A stretch of DNA of 64,000 nt from positions 31,526,908 through 31,590,907 of the forward strand of contig JARWKL010000002.1 in assembly GCA_029961685.1 (NCBI GenBank). The letters run 5' to 3'. Made by a program: the position numbers and the translations under genes. The notes below the pieces were generated by a model, which saw nothing but the letters and a program-made list of their open reading frames with translations, searched no databases and had not been told where the DNA came from. Each line of letters opens with the position of its first letter. The first letter of the stretch is position 1. Below, in pieces: positions 36,754-48,370 of this stretch. Origin of the DNA: Aristolochia californica (lineage: Eukaryota; Streptophyta; Magnoliopsida; Piperales; Aristolochiaceae).

Positions 36754-39246
36754 AACATATGGATTGGGAGTCAACACTCAGTTAAAAATCTCCCACCACC
36801 ACCTTTTCTCGACGATTGCAAAAACCTAATACATAAAAACAAAAAAGATTTTACTATCCCTAAAAATTAAAGACACTTTGTGGAATTATCTCTCTCTATA
36901 TTTGTGCATTTCCATTTTAGACGTATGCTTTTTTCTTAAATCAAAACTTGAGATTTCAATTTCCCTTCATCTCGTAAACAATTTTGTCAAAATGGCAAAA
37001 AGATCACAACAAAATGAAAATTTTAGAGTTTATGTATGAAAAAATTGAAACAATAACAAATTTAAGTAAAAAACATTTATTCACACATCACAAATGAACA
37101 TAAAAGTTTTGTTATCCAAGTTTTGGAAATTCCACAGGTTCAACCCTAATAGCTTGAAATTTTATAAGAAAGAGATTTCTACACATGTTTTAAATTTCGA
37201 AATGCATGCTTGAAACATGTTAAAGATGCAAATAACCTATGGATCCAAACCTTTTAAATAGAACAACAAATGCTCATTAAATTCTCAAGTGAACATGCGA
37301 TGGGATATTTACCCGAGTCAAACAAGCCATTATTTTTCCTATTTACAAAAATCTGACCTAACAATCATAAATGATTGTAAAGTGATTCATTGGTCAATCA
37401 TGCGTAACGGGATATATTTTGGTAAAAATAACATATGGATTGGGAGTCAACACTCAGTTAAAAATCCCTCGCCTCCCTCTATTCCCAACGATTGCAAAAC
37501 CTAATATATCAAAACTAAAAAGAGTTTAAAATCCAAAAAAATTAAGGACACTTGATGGAATTATCTATCTTTACATTTTTGCATTTCCATTTTAGATGTA
37601 TCTTTTTTTCTTAAATCAAAACTTGAGTTTTCACTTTCCCTTCCTCTCGTAAACAATTTTGACAAGATGGCAAATTGATCACAAAAAAAAGAAAATTTTA
37701 GAATTTATGTATGGAAAAAATATGAAACAATAAAAAATGTAAGTAAAGAAAATTTATTCACACACCACAACTGAACAAAAAAGTTTTGTTATCCAAGATT
37801 GGGAAATTCCACTAGTTCAACTCTAATAGCTTAGAATTTTATAAGAAAGAGATTTCTAGACATGTTTTAAATATGGATATGGATGCTTGAAAAATGTTAA
37901 AGATGCAAATGACCTACGGATCCAAACCTTTTATAGGGAACAACAAATGCTCATTAAATTCTCTAGTGAACATCCGGTGTGATATTTACCCTAGTCAAAC
38001 AAGCAATTATTTAACCCATTTATAAAAATTTGACCTGACAATCTTAGATTATTTTAAAGTAATTTATCTTTTAATCATGCGTACCAAGCAATATTTTGTA
38101 AGAAATGACTTTTAGATTGGGTGTCAACACTCAGTTAAAAATCCCCCGTCTTGCCCTTTTCTCGACGATTGCAAAACCTAATATATAAAAACTAAAAAGA
38201 GTTTACAATCCCTTCAAATTACAGATATATTTTGGAATTATCACTCTCTACATTAGTGCATTTTCATTTTATATGTACGCTTTTTTCTTAAATCAAAACT
38301 TGAGTTTTCACTTTCCCTTCATCTCGTAAACAATTTTGACAAGATGGCAATTAGATCCCAACAAAAGGAAAATTTTAGAATTTATGTATGGAAAAAACTT
38401 AAATGAATAGCAAATTTATGTAAATAAAAATTATTCACACACCACAAATGAACACAAAATTTTGTTATCCAAGTTGTGGAAATTCCACTACTTAAACCCT
38501 AATATTTTTGAATTTTATTTGAAAAAGATTTCCACACATGTTTTAAATATGGATATATATTCTTGAAACATGTTAAAGATGAAAATAACCTTTGGATCCA
38601 AACATTTTAAAGAGAATAACAAATTCTCATTAAATTCTCAAGTGAATGAGTGGTGGGATATTTACCCTATTCAAACAAGCCATTATTTTGCCCATTTACA
38701 AAAAGCAAACCTAACAATCTTAGATGAATGTAAAGTGATTTATCAGTCAATCATGCGTAACGGGCTATATTTTTTTAAGAAATGACTTATGGATTGGGAG
38801 TCAACACTCAGTTTAAAATCCCCCGCCTCCCCCTTGTGCCGATGATTGCAAAACCTAATATATAATAACTAAAAAGAGTTTAGAATCCCTTAAAATTACA
38901 TACACTTTAGGAATTATCCCTCTCTACATTAGTACATTTCCCTTTTAGATATATGCTTTTTTCTTAAATCAAAACTTGAGTTTTCACTTTCCCTTCATCT
39001 GATAAACAACTTTGACACGATGGCAAATAGATCACAACAAAATGAAAATTTTAGAGTTTATGTATGGAAAAAATTTATAATAATAACAAATGGAAGTTAA
39101 GAAAATTTATTCTCACACCACAAATGAACAAAAAAAATTTGTTATCCATGTTTTTGAAATTCCACTAGTTCAACCCTAATATCTTGGAATTTAATAAGAA
39201 AGATATTTCTACACATGTTTTAAAAATGGATATGCATGCTTAAAAC

Positions 39247-39462
39247 ATGTTAAATATGCAAATGACCTATGGATCAAAACCTTTTAAAAAGAATAACAAA
39301 TGCTCTTTATATTCTCAAGTGAACGTGCGGTGGTATATTTATCCAAGTCAAACAAGCCATTATTTTGCCCATTTACAAAAAGGTGACCTAACAATCATAG
39401 ATGATTGTAAAGTTATTTACCGGTCAATCATGCGTAACGGGCAAAATTTTTATAAGAAATGA
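39247..39462 (+). other. Recurrent 71-codon open stretch, not a supported gene
   Basis: The ORF starts at ATG (MLNMQMTYGSKPFK) and ends with FYKK before TGA, covering the last third of the monomer. Open copies of the same length occur at 17109-17324, 29157-29372, 34146-34361, 38570-38785, 41712-41927, 44814-45029, 47522-47737 and 51531-51746. Shared internal residues include RWDIYPSQTSHYFAHLQK and IIDDCKVIYRSIM. Staying open in at least nine copies is notable at this base composition, but recent block duplication explains part of it. No signal peptide, membrane segment or known domain is apparent. Confidence 0.25.
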
Positions 39463-40567
39463 CTTATGGAATGGGAGTCAACACTCAGTCAAAAATCCAC
39501 CACCTCCCAATTTTCCCTACGATTGCAAAACCTAATATATAAAAACTAAAAAGAGTTTACTATCCCTAACAATTACATACACTTTTTGGAATTATATCTC
39601 TCTTAAATTGTGGATTTTCATTTTAGATGTATGCTTTTTTCTTAAATCAAAACGTTAGTTTTCACTTTTCCTTTATCTCGTAAAATTTTTTAAAAAGATG
39701 GCAAATAGATCAAAACAAAACGAAAATTTTAGAGTTTATGTATGGAAAAAATTTAAAACAATGAAAAATGTAAGTAAAGAAAATTTATTCACTCACCTGA
39801 AATGAATGCAAAATTTATGTTATCCAAGTTTGGGAAATTCCACTAGTTCAACCCTAATAGCTTGGAATTTTATAAGAAAGAGATTTCTACGCATGTTTTA
39901 AACATGGATATGCATGCTTGAAACATCTTCAAGATGCAAATGACCTATGGATCCAAAAATTTTAAAGAGAATAACAATTGCTCATTAAATTCTAAAGTGA
40001 ACGTGCGATGGGATATTTACCCGAGTCAAACAAGCCATTATTTTGCCCAATTAAGATGTATGTTTTTTTGTTAAATCAAAACTTGAGTTTTCACTTTCCC
40101 TTCATCTCATAAAAAATTATGACAAGATGGCAAAAAGATCCCAACAAAATGAAAATTTTACAATTTAAGTATGAAAAAACTTAAAAGAATAACAAATGTA
40201 TGTTAAGAAAAATTATTCTCACACCACAAAAGAACACAAAAGTTTTGTTATCCAAGTTGTGGAAATTCCACTAGTTAAACCCCAGTATCTTTGAATTTTA
40301 TATGAAACAAATTTCCACAAATGTTTTAAATATGGATATACATGTTTTAAACATGTTAAAGACTTAAATGACCTTTGGATCCAAACCTTTTAAAGAGAAT
40401 AACAAATGCTCATTAAATTCTCAAGTGAATATGCACAAGGATATTTACCCGATTCAAACAAGTCATTATTTTGTCCATTTACAAAAAACAGACCTAACAA
40501 TCATAGATGATTGTGAAAGTGATTTATTGGTCAATCATGCGTATCGGGCTATATTTTTGTAAGAAAT
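39461..40567 (+). repeat. Lengthened unit (1107 bp) with ~430-bp partial duplication
   Basis: The unit proceeds normally to TTTTGCCCAATTA at about 40052 and then jumps back to AGATGTATGTTTTTTTG near offset 165, so the middle of the monomer is present twice. The second copy belongs to a different subtype, with ATTTCCACAAATG and GATTGTGAAAGTG, indicating a join between unlike units. Confidence 0.8.
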
Positions 40568-43500
40568 GACTTATTGATTGGGAGTCAACACACAGTTTAA
40601 AATCCACCGCCTCCCCCTTTTCCCGGTGATTGCAAAACCTAATATATAAAAACTAAAAAAAGTTTAGCATCCCTTAAAATTACAGACACTTTTGGAATTA
40701 TCTCTCTCTACATTAGTGCATTTCCCTTTTTGTTGTATGCTTTTTTCTTAAATCAAAACTTGAGTTTTCACTTTCCCTTCATCTCTTAAACAACTTAGAC
40801 AAGATGGAAAATAGAACACAACAAAATGACAATTTAGAGTTTATATATGGAAAAAATTTATAACAATAACAAATGTAAGTTAAGAAAATTTATTCACACA
40901 CCAGAAATGAACAAAACAGTTTTGTTATCCATGTTTGGGGAATTCCACTAGATCAACCCTAATATCTTGGAATTTTATAAGAAAGATATTTCTACACATG
41001 CTTTAAAAATGGATATGCATGCTTAAAACATGTTAAAGATGCAAATGACCTATGGATTGAAACTTTTTAAAGAGAATAAAAAATGCTCTTTAAATTCTCA
41101 AGTGAACATGCGGTGGTATATTTATCCGAGATAAACAAGCCATTATTTTGCCCATTTACAAAAGCCTAACCTAACAATCATAGATGATTGTAAAGTTATT
41201 TATCGGTCAATCATGTGTAACGGGCAATATTTTGTAAGAAATGACTTATGAATTGGGAGTTAACACTCGGTCAAAAATCCACCGCCTCCCAATTTTCCCG
41301 TCAATTGCAAAACCTAATATATAAAAACTAAAAAGAGTTTACAATCGCTAAAACTTACAGACACTTTTTTGAATTATATCTCTCTACAATTGTGCATTTC
41401 CGTTTTAGATGTATGTTTTTTTATTAAATCGAAACTTGAGTTTTCACTTTTCCTTCATCTCGTAAACAATTTCTAAAAGATGGTAAATAGATCACAACAA
41501 AATGAAAATTTTAGAGTTAATGTATGGAAAAATTTAAAACAATGACAAATGTAAGTAAATAAAATTTATTCACTCACGACAAATGAACACAAAAGTTTGG
41601 TTATCCAAGTTTGGGAAATTCCACTAGTTCAACCCTAATAGCTTGGAATTTTATAAGAAAGTGATTTCTACACATGTTTTAAATATGGATATGAATGCGA
41701 ATGCTTGAAACATGTTAAAGATGCAAATGACCTATGTATCCAATCCTTTTAAAGAGAGTAACAAATGCTCATTAAATTCTCAAGTCAACATGCATTGGGA
41801 TATATACCCGAATAAAAAATGCCATTATTTTGCCCATTTACAAAAACCTGACCTAACAATCATAGATGATTGTAAAGTGATTTATCAGACAATCATTCGT
41901 AACAGGCTATATTTTTGTAAGAAATGACTAATGGATAGGGAGTCAATACTCAGTTAAAAATCCCCCGCCTCCCCCTTTTCCCGATGATTGCAAAACAAAA
42001 AATATAAAAACTAAAAACAATTTACAATCCCTAAAAATTACAGACACTTTTTAGAATTATCTCTCTCTTTATTTGTGCATTTTCATTTTAGATATATGCT
42101 TTTTTATAAAATCAAAACATGAGTTTTCACTTTTCCTTCAACTTGTAAACAATTTTGACAAGATGGCGAATAGATCACAACAAAATGAAACTTTTAGAGT
42201 TTATGTATAAAAAAAATTTAAAACAATAGCAAATGTAAGTAAAGAAAATTTATTCATACACCACAAATGAACAGAAAATTTTTGTTATCCAAGTTTAGGA
42301 AATTCCACTAAGTCAATCCTAATAACTTGAAATTCTATAAGAGAGAGATTTCTACACAAGTTTTAAATATGGATATCCATGCTTGAAATATCTTAAAGAT
42401 GCGAATGACCTAGGGATCCAAACCTTTTAAAGATAATAAAAAATTCTCATTAAATTCTCAAGTGAACGTGCGGTAGGATATTTACCCGAGTCAAACAAGC
42501 CATTATTTTGCCCATATACAAAAAGTTGAACTAACAATCATATATGATTGTAAAGTGATTTATCGGTCAATCATGTGTAACGAACTATATTTTTGTAAGA
42601 AATGACTTATGGATTGGGAGTCAACCCTCAGTTAAAAATCCCCCGCCTCCCCCTTTCCCCAACGATTGTAAAACCTAATAACGAAAAGCTAAAAAGAGTT
42701 TACAATCCTTAAAAATTACATACACTTTTTGGAATTATCTCTCTCCACATTTGTGCATTTCCATTTTATATGAATGCTTTTTTCTTCAATCAAAACTTTT
42801 GTTTTCACTTTCCCTTCATCTTGTAAACAATTTTGACAAGATGGAGAATAGATGAAAGCAAAAAGAAAATTTAGAGTTAATGTATGGAAAAAATTTAAAA
42901 CAAAAAAAAAATGTAAGTGAAGAAAATTTATTCACACTCCACAAATGAACACCAAAGTTTTGTTATCCAAGTTTGGGAAATTCCACTAGTTCAACCGTAA
43001 TAGCTTGAAAATTTATAAGAAAGAGATTTCTACATATGTTTTAAAAATGGATATGCATGCTTGGAACATGTTAAAGATTCAAATGACCTAAGGATCCAAA
43101 CCTTTTAAATAGAATAAAAAATGCTCATTAAATTCTCAAGTGAACGAGCGTTGGGATATTTACCAGAGTCAAACAAGATATTATTTTTCCCATTTACAAA
43201 AAAGCTGACCTAACAATCATAGTTGATTTTAAATTAATTTATCGGTCAATCATGCGTAATAGGCTATATTTTTGTAAGAAATGACTTATGGATTGGGAGT
43301 CAACACTTAGATAAAATTCCCCCGTCTCCCCCTATTCCCGACGATTGCAAAACCTAATATATATAAAATAAAAAGAGTTTAAAATCCTTAAAAGTTACAT
43401 ACACTTTTTGGAATTATCTCTCTCTACATTTGCGCATTTCCATTTTTGATGTATGCTTTTTTCTTAAATCAAAACTTGAGTTTTCACTTTCCCTTCATCT

Positions 43501-44634
43501 CGTAAACAATTCTGACAAGATGGCAAATAGATCAAAATGAAAATTTTAGAGTTAATGTATGGAAAAAATTTAAAACAAAAACAAATGTAAGTGAAGAAAA
43601 TTTATTCACACTCCACAAATGAACACCAAAGTTTTGTTATCCAAGTTTGGGAAATTCAACTAGTTCAACCCTAATAGCTTTGAATATTATAAGAAAGAGA
43701 TTTCTACACATGTTTTAAATATGGATATGCATGCTTGAAACATGCTGAAGATGGAAATGACCTTTGGTTCTAAACCTTCTAAAGAAAGTAACAAATGCTC
43801 ATAAAATTCTCAAGTGAACGTGCGGTGGGATAGTTACCCGAGTCAAACAAGCCATTATTTTGCCCATTTACCTAAAGTTGTCCCAACAATAATAGAGGAT
43901 TTTAAAGTGATTTAATGGTCAATCTAGAGTAACGGGCTTTATTTTTGAAAAAAATGACTTATGGATTGGGATTCACCACTCAGTTAAAAATCCCCTGCCT
44001 CCCCCTTTACCTGATGATTGCAAAACCTAATATATAAATACTAAAAAAGAGTTTACAATCCCAAAAAGATACAGACACTTTTTGGAATCATCTCTCTCTA
44101 CATTTGTGCATTCTCATTTTAGATGTATACTTTTTTCTTAAAGCAAAATTAGAGTTTTCACTTTCCCTTCATCTCGTAAACAATTTTGACAAGATGGCAA
44201 ATAGATCACAACAAAATGAAAATTTTAGAGTTGATGTATGGTAAAAATTTAAAAGAATAACAAATACAATTAAAGAAAATTTATTCACACATCACAAATG
44301 ATCACAAAAGTTTTGTTATCCAAGTTTGGGAAATTCCACTAGTTCAACCGTAATAACTTGGAAATTTATTTGAAAGAGATTTCTACATATGTTTTAAAAA
44401 TGGATATGCATGCTTGGAACATATTAAAGATTCAAATGACCTATGGACCCAATATTTTTAAAGAGAATAACAAATGCTGATTAAATTCCCACATGAACGT
44501 GCAGTGGGATAATTATTCGAGTCAAACAAGCCATTATTTTGCCCATTTACAAAAAGTTGACCTAACAATCATAGATGATTGTAAAGTGATTTATCGGTCA
44601 ATCATGCGTAACGGGCTACATATTTGTAAGAAAT

Positions 44635-45027
44635 GAATTATGGATTGGGAGTCAACACTCAGTAAAAAATCCACCGTCTCCCTCTTTTCCCGACGATTGC
44701 AAAACCAAATATATAAAAACTAAAAAGAGTTTACAATCCCTTAAAATTACATACACAGTTTGCGATTATCTCTCTCTACACATGTTTTAAAAATTTATAT
44801 GCATGCTTGAAACATGTTAAAGATGCAAATGACCTATGGATCCAAACCTTTTAAAGGAAATAACAAATGCTCGTTAAATTCTCATGTGAACGTGCGGTGG
44901 GATATTTACCCGAGTCAAACAAGCCATTATTTTGCCCATTTAAAAAATGCTAAACTAACAATCATAGATGATTGTAAACTGATTTATCACTCAATTATGC
45001 ATAACAGGCTATATTTTTGTAAGAAAT
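44635..45027 (+). repeat. Short unit (393 bp), sister of 31988-32390
   Basis: TCTCTCTCTACACATG joins the two distant parts of the monomer at about 44780, the same deletion as in 31988-32390. The next two units (45028 and 45705) match the two after the sister copy: both pairs carry ATTGAAAAACCTTCTATAT and then GGAGTCTAGACTCA. Confidence 0.85.
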
Positions 45028-45852
45028 GACTTATGGATTGGGAGTCAAGACTCAGTTAAAAATCCCATGCCTCCCCCTTTTCCCGACGATTGAAAAACCT
45101 TCTATATAAAAACAATAAAGACGTTACAATCCCTAAAAATTACTGACACTTTTTGGAATTATCTCTTTCTTCATTTGTGGATTTCCATTTTAGATGTATG
45201 CTTTTTTCTTAAATCAAAACATGACATTTCACTTTACCTTCATCTCGTAAACAATTTTGACAAGATGGCAAATAGATCAAAACAAAATGATAATTTTAGA
45301 GTTTAAGTATGGAAAAAATTTTAAAAAATAACAAATGTGAGTAAAGAAAATTTATTCACACTGCACAAATGAACACAAAAGTTTTGTTATCCAAGTTTTC
45401 AAAATTCCACTAGTTCAACCGTAATAGCTTGGAATTTTATAAGAAAGAGATTTCTACACATGTTTTAAAAATGGATATGCATGCTTGAAACATGTAAAAG
45501 AAGCAAATGACCTATGGATCCAAACCTTTAAAGAGATTAACACATGCTCATTAAATTCTCAAGTGAACAAGCGGTGGGATATTTACCCGAGTCAAACAAG
45601 CCATTATTTTGCCCATTTACAAAAAGTTGAACTAACAATCATAGATTATTGTAAAGTGATTTATCGGTCAATCATGCATAACAGCGTACATTTTTGTAAG
45701 AACTGACTTATGGATTGGGAGTCTAGACTCAGTTAAAAATCCCCTGCCTCCCCCTTTTCCTGACTATTACAAAACCTAATATAGAAAAAACTAAAAAGAG
45801 GCTACAATCCTTAAAAATTATTGAAATTTTTTGGAATTATCTCTCTCTTTAT

Positions 45853-46050
45853 TTGTGCATTTCCATTTTAGATGTATGTTTTTTTCTTAAATCAAAACTT
45901 GAGATTTCACTTTCCCTTCATCTTGTAAACAATTTTGACAAGTTGGCAAATAGATCACAACAAAATGAAAATTTTAGAGTTTATGTATGGAAAAAATTTA
46001 AAACAATGACAAATGTAAGTAAAGAAAATTTATTCTCTCACCACAAATGA
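45853..46050 (+). other. Recurrent 65-codon open stretch, not a supported gene
   Basis: This is one of the better-preserved copies of the first open stretch of the monomer. It has no ATG at its left end (it opens at a TTG); the first good ATG gives the peptide beginning MANRSQQNENFRVYVWKKF, about 35 residues, ending in a stop at CACAAATGA. Similar open copies occur at 5548-5745, 11977-12195, 17469-17666, 26890-27087, 32506-32724, 47184-47375 and 60625-60843. The peptide is lysine- and asparagine-rich, as AT-rich codons dictate, and resembles no family I know. Most other units break the frame. Confidence 0.25.
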
Positions 46051-47735
46051 ACACAAAAGTTGTGTTATCCAAGTTTTGGAAATTCCACTAGTTCAACCCT
46101 AAAGGCTTGAAATTTTAAAAGAAAGTGATTTCTACACATGTTTTAAATATCAATATGCATGACTGAAACATGTTAAAGATGCAAATGACTTAAGGATCAA
46201 ACTTTTTAAAAAGACTAACAAATGCTCATTAAATTCTCAATTGAACGTGTGCTGGGATATTTACCCGAGTAAAAAGACCCATTATTTTGCCTTTTTACAA
46301 AAAGTTGACCTAATAATCATAGATGATTGTAAAGTGATTTATCGGTGAATCATTCGTAACGGGCTATATTTTTGTAAGAAATGACTTATGGATTGGGAGT
46401 CAACACTCAGTTAAAAATCCCCCTCATCGCCCTTTTCTCGATGATTGCAAAACCTAATATATAAAAACTAAAAAGAGTTTACAATCCCTTCAAATTACAG
46501 ATACATTTTGGAATTATCACTCTCTACATTAGTGCATTTTTATTTTAGATGTATGCTTTTTTCTTAAATAAAAACTTGAGTTATCACTTTCCCTCCATCT
46601 CGTAAACAATTTTGACAAGATGGCAAATAGAGCCCAACAAAATGAAAATTTTAGAATTTATTTATAGAAAAAACTTAAAAGAATAACAAATTTATGTAAA
46701 GAAAAATTATTCACACACCACAAATGAAAACAAAATTTTGTTATCCAAGTTGTGGAAATTCCACTACTTAAACCCTAATATTTTTGAATTTTATATGAAA
46801 GAGATTTCAACACATGTTTTAAATATGGATATACATTCTTGAAACATGTTAAAGTTGCAAATGACCTTTGGATCCAAACCTTTTAAAGAGAATAACAAAT
46901 TCTCATTAAATTCTTAAGTGAATGAGCGGTGGGATATTTACCCGATTCAAATAAGCCATTATTTTGCCCATTTACAAAAAGCAGACCTAACAATCATAGA
47001 TGATTGTAAAGTGATTTATCGGTCAATCATGCATAACGAGCTATATTTTTGTAAGAAATGACTTAAGGATTGGGAGTCAACACTCAGTTTAAAATCCCCC
47101 GCCTCCCCCTTTTGCCGATGATTGCAAAACCTAATATTTAATAACTAAAAAGAGTTTAGAATCCCTTAAAATTACATACACTTTTGGAATTATCTCTCTC
47201 TACATTAGTGCATTTCCCTTTTAGATATATGTTTTTTCTTAAATCAAAACTTGAGTTTTCACTTTCCCTTCATCTGATAAACAACTTTGACCAGATGGCA
47301 CATAGATCACAACAAAATGAAAATTTTAGAGTTTATGTATGGAAAAAATTTATAAGAATAACAAATGGAAGTTAAGAAAATTTACTTTCACACCACAAAT
47401 GAACAAAAAAGTTTTTTTATCCATGTTTTTGGAATTTCACTAGTTCAACCCTAATATCTCGGAATTTAGTAAGAAAGATATTTCTACACATGTTTTAAAA
47501 ATAGATATGCATGCTTAAAACATGTTAAATAAGAAAATGACCTATGGATCAAAACCTTTCAAAGAGAATAACAAATGCTCTTTATATTCTCAAGTGAACG
47601 TGCGGTGGTATATGTATCCGAGTCAAACAAGCCATTATTTTGCCCAACTAGAAAAAGGTGACCTAACAATCATAGATGATTTTAAAGTTATTTACCGGTC
47701 AATCATGCATAACGGGCAATATTTTTGTAAGAAAT

Positions 47736-48370
47736 GACTTATGGATTGGGAGTCAACACTCAGTCAAATATATAAAAACTAAAAAGAGTTTACAATCTCT
47801 AACAATTACAAACACTTTTTGGAATTATATCTCCCTTCAATTGTGCATTTCCATTTTAGATGTATGCTTTTCTCTTAAGCCAAAACTTGAGTTTTCACTT
47901 TACCTTCATCTCGTAAACAATTTCGACAAGATGGAAAATAGTTCCCATCAAAATGAAAATTTTAGAATTTATGTATGGAAAAAACATAAAAGAATAACAA
48001 ATTTATGTAAATAAAAATTATTCACACTCCAAAAATGAACAAAAAAGTTTTGTTATCCAAGTTGTGGAAATTTCACTAGTTAAACCCCAATATCTTTGAA
48101 TTTTTTATGAAAGAGATTTCCACAAATGTTTTAAATATGGATATACATGCTTGAAACATGTTAAAGATGTAAATGACCTTTGGATACAAACTTTTTAAAG
48201 AGAATAAAAATGCTCATTAAATTCTAAAGTGAATGTGCACAAGGATATTTACCTGATTCAAACAAGTCATTATTTTGCCCATTTACAAAAAAAGACCTAA
48301 CAATCATAGATGATTGTAAAAGTGATTTATCAGTCAATCATGCGTATCGGGCTATATTTTTGTAAGAAAT
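47736..48370 (+). repeat. Shortened hybrid unit (635 bp)
   Basis: About 40 bp are missing at 47766, where ACACTCAGTCAA joins ATATATAAAAAC and the C-rich tract is lost. Its first half matches 39461 (CTCTAACAATTACA), while its later part matches the second copy inside 39461-40567 (GATTGTAAAAGTG and CGTATCGGGC). It is therefore the counterpart of that lengthened unit without the duplicated middle. Confidence 0.75.
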
